Shown piece by piece: positions 1 to 8,838 of a stretch of 64,000 bases of DNA. Location: NCBI GenBank assembly GCA_910586705.1, contig CAJUJK010000009.1, forward strand, positions 62,001 through 126,000, read 5' to 3'. The DNA is from an uncultured Lachnospiraceae bacterium (GTDB lineage Bacteria > Bacillota > Clostridia > Lachnospirales > Lachnospiraceae). The notes beneath the pieces were generated by a model that worked only from the letters and a program-made list of their open reading frames with translations, was not told the DNA's origin and did not search any database. The position numbers were made by a program, and so were the translations under genes. How positions within the stretch are numbered: position 1 is the first letter of the stretch; each line of letters begins with the position of its first letter.

Positions 1-273
1 GTTGACATGGTGTGTCTGGACGATTTCATTGATTCTTCGGAGAGTTATGTCAAATTTGATGTGGAAGGTTTTGAGCTTTCTGCCCTTGAGGGGTGCGAGC
101 AGGCAATTAGAAAGTACAAACCGATGCTGTCGGTCAGTTTATATCATAGAGCTGGGGACATTCATGCGTTGATTAACAGGGTGCTAAATTGGAATGCAGA
201 TTATCTTGTATATCTGCGCCATTATACAGGTACATATGCGGATACCAGAGCCTATTTTATTCAGCCGAAGTAG
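1..273 (+). CDS. FkbM family methyltransferase, C-terminal part (cut by window edge)
   Basis: The frame is open from base 1 to the stop at 271-273, so this is the last 90 or so residues of a gene that begins upstream. It carries the FkbM pattern: a valine-aspartate-leucine type strand (VCLDDFI), then VKFDVEGFELSALEG, then a conserved YHRAGD segment and a C-terminal YLRHYTG block. The same YHKPxD and YLRHHTD blocks occur in the next gene, which supports the family call. FkbM proteins are SAM-dependent methyltransferases, and in glycan loci they are thought to O-methylate sugars. The SAM-binding N-terminus is outside the window, so activity cannot be judged. Confidence 0.85.
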   Translation, partial: VDMVCLDDFIDSSESYVKFDVEGFELSALEGCEQAIRKYKPMLSVSLYHRAGDIHALINRVLNWNADYLVYLRHYTGTYADTRAYFIQPK

Positions 274-349
274 AAAACATGCGGTGAAGATTACGACAGG
301 CGGTTTAATATAAAAAATTCAACAAGTTGATATGGGGGATAACCTGCTT

Positions 350-1462
350 ATGAATAAGGATTACTATGCATTTTTAGAAAAATTAGATAATTTTTATAAA
401 TGTCCGCAGAGTTTAGAAGTGCATTTGAAAGCTAAGTGGGAGAGGCATAAATATATTTGTGTTTTTGGAGTAGGAAATGTGGGCCGTTATACGGCAAAGG
501 CTTTGAGAAGTTATGGCTTTCGGGTAGATTATTACTGCGATAACGATAGCCGAAAATGGGGACAGGTATATGACAGCATCAAATGTTTGTCGCTGGAAGA
601 ACTGGAGCAAATAAAAGAGCAGACACTGGTCATTATTTGCGGGAGGGCGTATCAGGATATTTTTAGACAATTGAGTGTATTGGATTATCCTCATTTAGAC
701 AGAATTTTTATTAATAAATTTGCTGTACATGAGTATCTATTGCAAAATACAAAGGAGTATATTGTAGATAGGGTCAATAAGGTACTGGAAATATGTGCTG
801 ATGAGCAGTCCGAAAAAGTGTTTCTAAGGATAATATCGGAATGGCTTAATTATGAATCAGGTGATCTGGGTGACATATGCAGGTACGACCAGTACTTTTG
901 CGAGGATATTCTGGTATGGGAGAACAATGAAGTTTTCATTGATTGCGGAGCATATGATGGAGATACGCTGCGGGAATTTCTTAGGGTTAGAGAAGATCGC
1001 TTTAAAAAAATGATTTTATTTGAGCTTTCCAGTAAGAATTACAACAGGCTGATGGAAAACATAAGTTTGCTGCCGGAAAATATGAAAAATAAGATAGAAA
1101 CCCATAATCAGGGAGTGTCGTCTAAACAGGAAGTAATTTTTTATGAAGAACTGGATGAGGGATGCAGCACAGGAAGTCCAGGAACAGAAAGAGGAAGCTT
1201 GACGACAATTGACAGTGTTTGCGGGGATGAAAATGTAACCTATATTAAAATGGACATTGAAGGAAGCGAAATGGATGCGTTGGATGGTGCAAAGAAATGC
1301 ATTTTAAGGAACAAGCCGAAACTGGCTGTTTGCCTATACCATAAACCCCAGGATATGTGGGAGATTCCTTTATATATAAAACAAATGATTCCAGAATATA
1401 AGATTTATTTAAGGCACCACACAGATTTATTAAATGAGACGGTGTGTTATGCGGTCATATAA
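350..1462 (+). CDS. FkbM family methyltransferase with N-terminal Rossmann-like module
   Basis: This is a 370-residue protein. An ATG at 332 is also in frame, but the run of five G at 334-338 is a better SD for the ATG at 350. Residues about 34-110 form a Rossmann-like module (CVFGVGNVGRYTAKAL, then YYCDNDSRKWG). Residues about 190-370 are the FkbM methyltransferase: FIDCGAYDGDTLREF is the SAM-binding glycine motif and IKMDIEGSEMDALDG the characteristic D-x-E-G block. The likely role is O-methylation of a sugar in the surface glycan; the acceptor is unknown. The front module recurs in many proteins of this locus. It is co-directional with FkbM genes on both sides. Confidence 0.85.
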   Translation: MNKDYYAFLEKLDNFYKCPQSLEVHLKAKWERHKYICVFGVGNVGRYTAKALRSYGFRVDYYCDNDSRKWGQVYDSIKCLSLEELEQIKEQTLVIICGRAYQDIFRQLSVLDYPHLDRIFINKFAVHEYLLQNTKEYIVDRVNKVLEICADEQSEKVFLRIISEWLNYESGDLGDICRYDQYFCEDILVWENNEVFIDCGAYDGDTLREFLRVREDRFKKMILFELSSKNYNRLMENISLLPENMKNKIETHNQGVSSKQEVIFYEELDEGCSTGSPGTERGSLTTIDSVCGDENVTYIKMDIEGSEMDALDGAKKCILRNKPKLAVCLYHKPQDMWEIPLYIKQMIPEYKIYLRHHTDLLNETVCYAVI

Positions 1463-1489
1463 AAGTGAAAAAACGGTGGAGGATTGTAA

Positions 1490-2476
1490 ATGAAAATAGA
1501 AGATATACGGCAGATGTACCAGCAAGGCAATATTGATACAAAAGAATATGCTGCGAGGATGTTTGAAAAATATGAAGAATTATTTGCGTATAAAGAACTG
1601 CTGAAGCAATCAAAGGTAAAAGAAATCAGTATTAACGAGCAAGAGGTGCTGTTCAAAATCTTTATGAATTCTATTGCAAATAACGCGCAGGAATATGAAG
1701 TGATTATGGAATTACAGAAGAAGGACAGCGCTGCTGTTCAAAATACGATTTTGTCGCTTGGAGATTATGAGTCGGAAGAACTGGATATGGTAAGCAGAAT
1801 TGTGGACTTTATCAGAAAAGAGGAGAACAAAGCGACTTTTTTTGATATAGGAGCTAATTTGGGATGGTATACGATCAACATAAAGAAGCAATATCCAGAC
1901 ATGGAAGTATACGCATTTGAACCAGTAAAAGAAAATTATTTGAGATTGCAGAAGCATATGTCATTAAATCAGGTAAGTGGTGTGAATGCATACAATATAG
2001 GAATGCACTGTGAAAATACAAATATGGAATTTTATTATGATATATGTGCGTCAGGTGCATCTTCGTTAGCAAACTTATTGGAACATGATGATACAGAGAT
2101 TGTTTCCTGCAAGGTAGTGCGGCTTGATGATTTTGTTAATGAGCATTCTGTTTCTTCGATTGATTTTATTAAATGCGATGTGGAAGGCTCGGAACTGTTT
2201 GTCTATGAGGGAGGGCTGGACAGTATCAAAAGGTATAAGCCGGTCATTTTTTCGGAAATGCTCAGAAAGTGGGCAGCAAAGTTCGGTTATCATCCGAATG
2301 ATATTATCGAATTGCTGGCAACGGCGGGATATGAATGCTATGTAATCGGTGATCAAGGTAAATTAAAAAAATTTTCGCGTGTGGATGAACGGACTGTTGA
2401 GAAAAACTATTTCTTTTTTCATCCGCAGAAACATGAAGCAGTATTGCACCAGATGGAAGAAGGATGGATGGAATGA
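1490..2476 (+). CDS. FkbM family methyltransferase
   Basis: This 328-residue protein starts at ATG 1490 behind a clear GGAGG. The first 100 residues are helical and charged and not recognised. The methyltransferase domain follows: FFDIGANLGWYTINI near residue 118 is the SAM-binding motif, AFEPVKENYLRLQKH follows, and FIKCDVEGSELFVYEGG near residue 227 is the FkbM acidic block. It differs from its upstream neighbour by lacking the Rossmann-like front module and by a different C-terminus. Its stop overlaps the start of the nucleotidyltransferase downstream (ATGA at 2473-2476), so the two are probably translationally coupled. It is most likely a glycan O-methyltransferase; the position modified is unknown. 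Confidence 0.85.
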   Translation: MKIEDIRQMYQQGNIDTKEYAARMFEKYEELFAYKELLKQSKVKEISINEQEVLFKIFMNSIANNAQEYEVIMELQKKDSAAVQNTILSLGDYESEELDMVSRIVDFIRKEENKATFFDIGANLGWYTINIKKQYPDMEVYAFEPVKENYLRLQKHMSLNQVSGVNAYNIGMHCENTNMEFYYDICASGASSLANLLEHDDTEIVSCKVVRLDDFVNEHSVSSIDFIKCDVEGSELFVYEGGLDSIKRYKPVIFSEMLRKWAAKFGYHPNDIIELLATAGYECYVIGDQGKLKKFSRVDERTVEKNYFFFHPQKHEAVLHQMEEGWME

Positions 2477-3252
2477 AAGTTATTATTTTGGCTGGTGGTG
2501 CGCAAAGCACCCTAAATAATGAACGGGAGGGAATTCCGAAACCCATGCTTGACCTTGGCGGGCGTCCCCTCCTCTGGCATATTATGAAACAGTTTTCCAA
2601 ACATGGATTTAAGGAGTTCATTGTGTGCGGGGGATACCATGTGGACATGATCAAGGAGTATTTTCAAGATTTTTATATTTATGAGTCGGATATCACAGTA
2701 AATCTTGCAGACAATACGGTTGAGGTTCATAAGAAAAAGACGGAGGACTGGAAGGTTACTGTGGTAGACACAGGATTATTTTCTTCCACCGGACAGCGTG
2801 TCGGCATGATAGAAAAGTATGTTGGGGGAGATACGTTTCTGGTTACTTATGGAGACTGCCTTTCAGACATAAATTTCAGCGCATTGCTGGAGTGCCATTG
2901 CAAAAGCGGGAAAGATGCGACGATGGCGATGACAAAACCTACGGGACGGAGCCGTCTGCTGCCGATCAACAGCGATGGCTTTTTGAAATATACAGCGGAT
3001 GCTATGACGGAGAATGATACGGCCTGGATCAATGCGGACTGTTTTGTTTTTGAAAGAAATGTGTTTCGGTATCTGCAGGGCAACTATAATCTGGAACAAC
3101 AACTCATCCCGATGCTTTCTGCCAGAAATGAACTGGCAGTTTACCGGCATTATGGTTACTGGGCAGCGATAGAGACGAAGAGAGATTTTGCGGCGGCTGA
3201 AAGTTTATGGAACGCGGGAATGGCACCATGGATGAAGGATAGGAGTACATAG
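2473..3252 (+). CDS. RfbF-like sugar nucleotidyltransferase, diverged paralogue
   Basis: This is a 259-residue member of the glucose-1-phosphate cytidylyltransferase family and a tandem paralogue of the next gene. ATG 2473, overlapping the upstream stop, is preferred to ATG 2464 because the protein then opens with MKVIILAGG as in the paralogue. The metal-binding YGDCLSD, the WKVTVVDTG segment and the C-terminal GYWAAIETKRD are kept. The nucleotide-binding loop is not canonical: where the family has GGxGTR the protein reads GGAQSTLNNEREGIPKPM, losing the arginine. It may use another substrate, work as a partner subunit, or be weakly active. The intact paralogue beside it makes loss of function tolerable. 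Confidence 0.75.
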   Translation: MKVIILAGGAQSTLNNEREGIPKPMLDLGGRPLLWHIMKQFSKHGFKEFIVCGGYHVDMIKEYFQDFYIYESDITVNLADNTVEVHKKKTEDWKVTVVDTGLFSSTGQRVGMIEKYVGGDTFLVTYGDCLSDINFSALLECHCKSGKDATMAMTKPTGRSRLLPINSDGFLKYTADAMTENDTAWINADCFVFERNVFRYLQGNYNLEQQLIPMLSARNELAVYRHYGYWAAIETKRDFAAAESLWNAGMAPWMKDRST

Positions 3253-3253
3253 A

Positions 3254-4027
3254 ATGAAAGTGGTGATCTTGGCAGGAGGCCGGGGTACCCGGATTGGCGG
3301 GGAATCTCACCTGAGACCGAAACCTATGATTGAGATTGGTGGTAAGCCGATTTTATGGCATATTATGAAAACTTATTCTTATTATGGCTATCACGAATTT
3401 ATCATATGCTGTGGGTATAAAGGTCAGATGATAAAGGAATATTTTACACACTATTATGTGCGGGAGGCGGACAGCACTTTTCTTTTGCAGGACAGGAAGA
3501 CTGTGGTGCATGAAAGCCGTGTGGAACCGTGGAAGGTGACATTGGCGAATACAGGTTTGAACACCTTGACGGCAGGACGAATCTTAAAAATAAGAGATTA
3601 CATAGACGGGGATGAGTTTTTTCTGACTTATGGGGATGGCGTTTCCGACGTGGATATTCCTGCGTTGCTGGAGTTTCATCATCAAAAGGGACTGATTGCC
3701 ACAATTACGACCACGCAGCCGGCAGGACGTTTCGGTGCGATCAAGATTGATCCCCAAACCAATCGAATTGAGAGTTTTAAAGAGAAGGCACGGGCAGATC
3801 AGGCATGGGTGAATGCCGGATTTATGGTGATGAACACGAAGGTTTTTGATTATCTGGGCGACGGAAGTACGATGCTGGAGGGGGAACCCTTTGAGAGACT
3901 CGCGGCGGATCACCAGATGGCGGCATATAAACATGAGGGGTTCTGGTCACCAATGGATACGATGCGAGACAAGGAGTATCTGGAGAGTCTGTGGGAGATT
4001 GAAAAAGCGCCTTGGAAAATGCAGTAG
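3254..4027 (+). CDS. rfbF: glucose-1-phosphate cytidylyltransferase
   Basis: At 257 residues this matches the usual RfbF length. RfbF converts glucose 1-phosphate and CTP to CDP-glucose and pyrophosphate in the cytoplasm, the first step to CDP-linked 3,6-dideoxyhexoses. The protein begins with the intact signature LAGGRGTRIGGESHLRPKPM, followed by GGKPILWHIMKTYSYYG, the metal-binding YGDGVSDVD, the AGRFGAIK segment and GFWSPMDTMRDKEYLE near the C-terminus, all typical of RfbF. It starts one base after the stop of the diverged paralogue. Genes for the next two steps (rfbH, rfbG) lie about 3.4 kb downstream in the same orientation, which strongly supports the assignment. Confidence 0.93.
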   Translation: MKVVILAGGRGTRIGGESHLRPKPMIEIGGKPILWHIMKTYSYYGYHEFIICCGYKGQMIKEYFTHYYVREADSTFLLQDRKTVVHESRVEPWKVTLANTGLNTLTAGRILKIRDYIDGDEFFLTYGDGVSDVDIPALLEFHHQKGLIATITTTQPAGRFGAIKIDPQTNRIESFKEKARADQAWVNAGFMVMNTKVFDYLGDGSTMLEGEPFERLAADHQMAAYKHEGFWSPMDTMRDKEYLESLWEIEKAPWKMQ

Positions 4028-4062
4028 GAGTCTTTTAACAGATACAAATAAGGAGATGACGA

Positions 4063-5254
4063 ATGAGTAAACGATACGCTAATACAGTAAAAAAGATGTT
4101 GGAATTTGCGGCAGGTAGAGAGCTGGTTATGTGGGGAAGTGATGCTTTAACGCACTATATTTATGAAGATATACTGAAATTTCCGGGGGGGGGGGGGAAT
4201 TAAATATTTCATAGACGATATGCAGGTCTGCAAGGAATACAGGGGTGTATCTTATAAGAAATCAATCGAACTTTTTCTGGAAAATAAGGAAGAAATTTAT
4301 ATCATTGCCTTTGTCATTAAAGGTCACGCAGATATCTATCAAAAGCTGGTGGATATGGCGTTTGAACCAGAAAAGGATTTTTATATTGGCGGTATTGCGG
4401 GATATCAGGCAGATTATGACGTGGTTGATGCTATGCTTGGATATAACAGGTATTATGGAGAAACGTTAGGATTTCAAATATATGGAAATATCGAAAATGA
4501 GCATGCATATCGGATTATGACTTTAGGGGGGAGCACGACTGATCCTACAGAGGGAAATAATAAATCATGGCCGGAACAGTTATATGAGGGATTAAGAACA
4601 GATTACCCCGATATCGTTGTTATAAATGGAGGATTAGCTGGATATGCATCCAATATGGAACTCCTGAAACTGATTCGTGATGGGCTGCGTTATAAGCCAG
4701 ACATGCTTCTTACTTTCGATGGATTTAATGATGTTAATTTCAGCTGTGTGTGTGAAAATTACCCGCTGCTGCACCCTTATGCAAAGAAAACATTTGACAG
4801 GATAGAAAAGAATGGAAATTTTGCACCAGATACGTTGGGGTTAAGAAGCCCTTCGCGGCTTGTATATGGCATGGCGGAACAGAATGCGGACTATGAAATA
4901 TATATTAGAAATTTAAGAATGATTCATTCTATAGCAGAAGAATTTGGTATGATACATATCGGTTTTTTGCAGCCAATGTTTTCTATAGGCAAGCCAATAA
5001 TAGATGAAGAATCTGATTCATTTTATAAAGAGATAACAAGGGAATACGCATATATTTTAGACAGGATGCAGTTGTTTAAAGAAAATGTTGCTTTGTGGTT
5101 AATGCAAAAAGAGTATATGCATGATTTGACACCTATATTTGATAATAAACCACATATGTACTACGATATTTGCCATGCAACAGATGAAGGAAATGCGGTG
5201 ATTGCCCAGAATATAGAAATATATGTTCGGGAAAGGATGGTGAGTGCATGTTAA
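4063..5254 (+). CDS. SGNH/GDSL hydrolase-like protein, out of frame at a G13 tract (phase-off candidate)
   Basis: A strong SD (AGGAG at 4051-4055) precedes ATG 4063. The frame runs into 13 consecutive G (4185-4197) and stops at TAA 4201, giving only 46 residues. Removing one G joins it to the frame ending at 5254 and gives about 396 residues. The joined protein has a Rossmann-like front (ELVMWGSDALTHYIYED, then IKYFIDD across the tract) and an SGNH hydrolase domain: LGGSTTDP near residue 155 (nucleophile Ser), GGLAGYASN (block III Asn) and DICHATDEGN near residue 367 (Asp and His). SGNH proteins in such loci often add or remove O-acetyl groups. The 3' part has no SD-backed start of its own. 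Its end overlaps the carbamoyltransferase start by 7 bases, so switching may affect that gene too. Confidence 0.8.
4185..4197 (+). repeat. poly-G tract (13 G) inside a coding region
   Basis: Thirteen consecutive G occur within the SGNH gene, encoding part of a PGGGG stretch. With 13 G the frame closes six bases later; with 12 or 15 G the gene reads through to 5254. Tracts this long slip during replication and are classical phase-variation switches in other bacteria. No inverted repeats flank it. Confidence 0.85.
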
Positions 5255-7080
5255 CATTGGGCATATCCGGGTTATACCACGATTCTGCCGCCGCATTATG
5301 TATGGATGGGATGATTATTGCGGCAGCACAAGAAGAAAGATTTACCAGAATAAAGCATGATTTAAACATTCCATACCATGCAATAGACTATTGCATGAAA
5401 GAGGCGGGATCATCTGTAAAAAATTTGGACTGTGTGGTCTATTACGATAATCCGTTTTTAACGTTAGACAGGAGTTTGAAGAATGTGATTGCACTAGGTA
5501 AAGAAGGTAAACAGTTTGCAGAGCGCAACCTGTCGTCACTATTACATAATAAAATTTGGATTGAAGATCATCTAAGAAAGAGGTATGGAAAAATTGGGAG
5601 GGAGGATGCATTGTGGTTTGCGGAACATCATATATCACATTGCGCTTCGGCGTTTTATCCTTCTCCCTTTGAGGAGGCTGCAATACTTACGATAGACGGT
5701 GTGGGGGAATGGACGACGACAGCCATAGGTGTTGGGCGGGGAAACAGTATACAAATTTTAAAAAGAATAAATTATCCTCATTCTTTGGGGCTGCTATATA
5801 GTGCATTTACATATTTTTGCGGCTTTAAAGTAAATTCTGGCGATTACAAATTTATGGGATTAGCGCCATATGGAGAACCTGTATATACAGATTTGATAAA
5901 AGAAAATTTAATTGACATCAAACAGGACGGATCCTTTCGTCTGAATTTAGAGTATTTTGATTTTTATAGAAATGATGTAATGACAAATGAAAAATTTGCT
6001 GAGTTGTTTGGCGGTGAGCGCAGGGCTCCGGAATCTCTCATTACAAAACGGGAAATGGATATAGCAGCTTCTGCGCAAAAGGTTACGGAAGAAGTAATCC
6101 TTTTGTTAGCCAGACATGCGAAAGAAATAACGGGCATGAATCATTTAGTCATGGCGGGTGGAGTTGCTCTGAATTGTGTGGCGAACGGCAAATTGGTGCA
6201 GGAAAATATTTTTGATGATATATGGATACAACCGGCAGCCGGAGATGCGGGCGGCGCTTTGGGAGCAGCATTATATGCAGAATATCAATTGGGAAAGGAA
6301 AAAAGAGTGGCTGCGGGCGATATGCAGAAAGGAAGCTATCTAGGTCCTCAATATAGTGAGGAGGAAATAAGGAGTTTTTTAGATAAAGAGGGATACAAGT
6401 ATCACGCCATTGATAAAGAACAGAATTTGTATCTTGAAATAGCCGGATTACTTGAAAAAGGAAAGGTAATCGGACTGTTTCAAGGAAGAATGGAATATGG
6501 ACCGAGAGCCTTGGGAAACAGAAGTATCATTGCGGATGCAAGATCGGAAGAGATGCAGGCAAAAATTAATTTGAAGATAAAATATAGGGAGTCATTTCGA
6601 CCTTTTGCACCTTCCGTGCTGGAAGAAGACGTCAGCAAATATTTTGAACTTACTAAAAGAAGCCCATATATGCTGATTGTTGCGAATGTGAATGAAAACA
6701 GAAGAAAACCCTTCCATGTTTTGGAATCGTTAACAGACAGCGGTTACGATATGCTTCAAGTGGTAAGAACCGGGAGATCCGATATTCCGGCAGTCACGCA
6801 TGTGGATTACAGCGCCAGAATACAAACGGTTAGTAAAGAAACAAATCCATATTACTATGGTGTTTTAGAAGCTTATAAGAGAAAAACAAATTGCAGTGTA
6901 ATAGTCAATACTTCATTTAACGTGCGGGGAGAACCGATTGTGTGTACGCCTAAAGATGCTTATAGATGCTTCATGCGAACCGAGATGGACGTACTGGTTC
7001 TCGAAAATTGCATCCTATATAAGGAAGAGCAGGGCACATTTATAGATGAAGACTGGCAGAACGAGTTTCAGTTGGATTAA
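5248..7080 (+). CDS. NodU/CmcH family carbamoyltransferase
   Basis: This 610-residue protein has the usual length for the family, which transfers a carbamoyl group from carbamoyl phosphate, via a carbamoyladenylate, to a hydroxyl of a sugar or antibiotic. It opens with LGISGLYHDSAAALC and has the Kae1-like metal and nucleotide motifs AEHHISHCASAFYPSPF near residue 127, TIDGVGEW, SGDYKFMGLAPYG, and MAGGVALNCVANG near residue 300. The C-terminal carbamoyltransferase domain shows RMEYGPRALGNRSIIAD and VNTSFNVRGEPIV. It likely carbamoylates a sugar of the surface glycan, although the acceptor cannot be read. The start overlaps the end of the SGNH gene. Confidence 0.92.
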   Translation: MLTLGISGLYHDSAAALCMDGMIIAAAQEERFTRIKHDLNIPYHAIDYCMKEAGSSVKNLDCVVYYDNPFLTLDRSLKNVIALGKEGKQFAERNLSSLLHNKIWIEDHLRKRYGKIGREDALWFAEHHISHCASAFYPSPFEEAAILTIDGVGEWTTTAIGVGRGNSIQILKRINYPHSLGLLYSAFTYFCGFKVNSGDYKFMGLAPYGEPVYTDLIKENLIDIKQDGSFRLNLEYFDFYRNDVMTNEKFAELFGGERRAPESLITKREMDIAASAQKVTEEVILLLARHAKEITGMNHLVMAGGVALNCVANGKLVQENIFDDIWIQPAAGDAGGALGAALYAEYQLGKEKRVAAGDMQKGSYLGPQYSEEEIRSFLDKEGYKYHAIDKEQNLYLEIAGLLEKGKVIGLFQGRMEYGPRALGNRSIIADARSEEMQAKINLKIKYRESFRPFAPSVLEEDVSKYFELTKRSPYMLIVANVNENRRKPFHVLESLTDSGYDMLQVVRTGRSDIPAVTHVDYSARIQTVSKETNPYYYGVLEAYKRKTNCSVIVNTSFNVRGEPIVCTPKDAYRCFMRTEMDVLVLENCILYKEEQGTFIDEDWQNEFQLD

Positions 7081-7101
7081 AGGATAGAAAGGGAAAAGAA
7101 T

Positions 7102-7407
7102 ATGCATGAATTAGATCTGCTGCAGCCGATGACCCAGAAGCTGCATGATGCACATATTATGGATGAATGTTTATCAGCCGGGAGGGACGAAAAAAGCTAT
7201 TACAGCGAAAATACTGGAACATATCTGGAACAACTGCAGATAAACACGCCCGTTTTGTTTGAGAAAAAGCTTCGGGAAATGTGGAGTGATGCGGACGAGA
7301 ACGAGGATGTTCAACGATTAATTAAATTAGTGACTGTTCTGGCATTTAAGATGAAAGAGGAAGAATGGGTTTCAGATGTTGTAAAAGAGAGAATTTATAA
7401 TTTTTAG
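7102..7407 (+). CDS. small acidic protein of unknown function
   Basis: This is a 101-residue protein starting at ATG 7102 behind AAAGGG. It is rich in Glu, Asp, Lys and Leu, has no signal peptide or membrane segment, and is predicted mainly helical. I do not recognise a family. It sits 21 bases after the carbamoyltransferase and 13 bases before rfbH, in the same direction, so it is almost certainly co-transcribed. It could be a partner or chaperone for one of these enzymes, but nothing in the sequence shows this. Confidence 0.6.
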   Translation: MHELDLLQPMTQKLHDAHIMDECLSAGRDEKSYYSENTGTYLEQLQINTPVLFEKKLREMWSDADENEDVQRLIKLVTVLAFKMKEEEWVSDVVKERIYNF

Positions 7408-7420
7408 GAAGAGGTTACAG

Positions 7421-8770
7421 ATGAAACAGAAATCGGAGATTCAGAGTCGGGATGAAATTTTGCAGCTCGTGAAAGAATATTGTGATATTTACCACAGACA
7501 GAAAGAATATCAGGAGGGCGACCGTATTCCCTATGCGTCCCGCGTTTATGACAGCGCAGAAATGGTGAATCTGGTGGACAGTGCGCTGGAATTCTGGCTG
7601 ACCTCGGGGCGGTATACGGATCAGTTTGAAGGCGGGTTTGCCAAGTATTTAGGTGTAAAGCACTGCTCGCTGGTGAATTCGGGATCGTCCGCAAACCTGC
7701 TGGCATTTATGGCGCTCACTTCTCCGCTTTTAGGGGAGCGTGCGGTTCACCGGGGAGACGAGGTCATCACGGTGGCGGCGGGATTTCCGACGACGGTCGC
7801 GCCGGTGATACAGTTCGGGGTGGTGCCGGTATTCGTGGATGTAACGATTCCCCAGTACAATATAGATGTAACGATGCTGGAAGAGGCACTGTCAGAGCGG
7901 ACAAAAGCGGTTATGATCGCCCATACGCTGGGAAATCCCTTTGACATCAAGGCGGTCAGTGAATTTTGTAAGAAGCATAACCTGTGGCTGATAGAGGATA
8001 ACTGCGATGCGCTTGGTTCGACTTACACACTGAATGGAGAGAAGAAGTTTACGGGAACCTTCGGAGATATTGGCACTTCCAGTTTTTACCCGCCTCATCA
8101 TATGACGATGGGTGAGGGGGGCGCGGTTTATACGAACGATCCGCTTTTACATAAATGCGTGCGCTCTTTCCGGGACTGGGGCAGGGACTGTGTGTGTCCT
8201 TCCGGGCATGACAATCTGTGCGGGCACCGCTTTGACAGGCAGTACGGGGAACTGCCGCTGGGATATGACCATAAGTACGTGTATTCCCACTTCGGATACA
8301 ATCTGAAGGCAACGGATATGCAGGCGGCGATCGGCTGTGCACAGCTTGAGAAATTTCCGGGGTTTGTGGAGAGAAGAAAGCACAATTTTCGGCGACTGAA
8401 AGAAGGGTTGCTGGCGGCAGGTGCAGAAAGGTCCATCACGGAAAAGCTGATTCTCCCCGAAGCGTGTCAGAACGCTGATCCGAGCTGGTTTGGCTATCCG
8501 ATTACGTGTAAAGAAGGAATAAAGCGCAGCGGTGTTGTAAAGTATCTGGAGGCGCATGGCGTGCAGACGAGGATGTTGTTTGCGGGCAATCTGACAAAGC
8601 ACCCCTGTTTTGATGAGATGCGGGCGAGTGGAGAAGGGTATCGCGTAGTGGGAGAGCTGACCAATACCGACCGTATTATGGCGGACACTTTCTGGATCGG
8701 AGTTTATCCAGGAATGACCGATGAGATGATTGATTATATGACGGAAATGCTGATTGCAGCAATTCGATAA
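7421..8770 (+). CDS. rfbH: CDP-4-dehydro-6-deoxyglucose 3-dehydratase (E1)
   Basis: The 449-residue protein is the PMP-dependent, iron-sulfur dehydratase that removes the C3 hydroxyl from CDP-4-keto-6-deoxyglucose. Two features separate it from ordinary sugar aminotransferases. The usual Schiff-base lysine is replaced by histidine in SSFYPPHHMTMGEGG (near residue 227). A cysteine cluster near residues 251-266 (DCVCPSGHDNLCGHRF) matches the [2Fe-2S] site. The rest is the DegT/AHBA fold, including LVNSGSSANLLAF. It follows a GAGG SD and precedes rfbG. The reductase RfbI, which normally passes electrons to this enzyme, is not in the window. Confidence 0.94.
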   Translation: MKQKSEIQSRDEILQLVKEYCDIYHRQKEYQEGDRIPYASRVYDSAEMVNLVDSALEFWLTSGRYTDQFEGGFAKYLGVKHCSLVNSGSSANLLAFMALTSPLLGERAVHRGDEVITVAAGFPTTVAPVIQFGVVPVFVDVTIPQYNIDVTMLEEALSERTKAVMIAHTLGNPFDIKAVSEFCKKHNLWLIEDNCDALGSTYTLNGEKKFTGTFGDIGTSSFYPPHHMTMGEGGAVYTNDPLLHKCVRSFRDWGRDCVCPSGHDNLCGHRFDRQYGELPLGYDHKYVYSHFGYNLKATDMQAAIGCAQLEKFPGFVERRKHNFRRLKEGLLAAGAERSITEKLILPEACQNADPSWFGYPITCKEGIKRSGVVKYLEAHGVQTRMLFAGNLTKHPCFDEMRASGEGYRVVGELTNTDRIMADTFWIGVYPGMTDEMIDYMTEMLIAAIR

Positions 8771-8838
8771 TTGCTAACGGCGTGAACTTCTTTCGTAAAC
8801 GTGACGATAGACTGCGCCGGATTGTGAGGCTGGAAATT

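Noticed and set aside
4150..4230. Invertible promoter or recombinase-driven switch around the G13 tract.
   Set aside because: No inverted repeats flank the tract and no invertase gene is nearby; simple slippage explains it better.
4220..5254. The 3' part of the SGNH gene as an independent gene starting at ATG 4220.
   Set aside because: No SD precedes it, and the start lies in the middle of a Rossmann-like strand that continues from the upstream frame.
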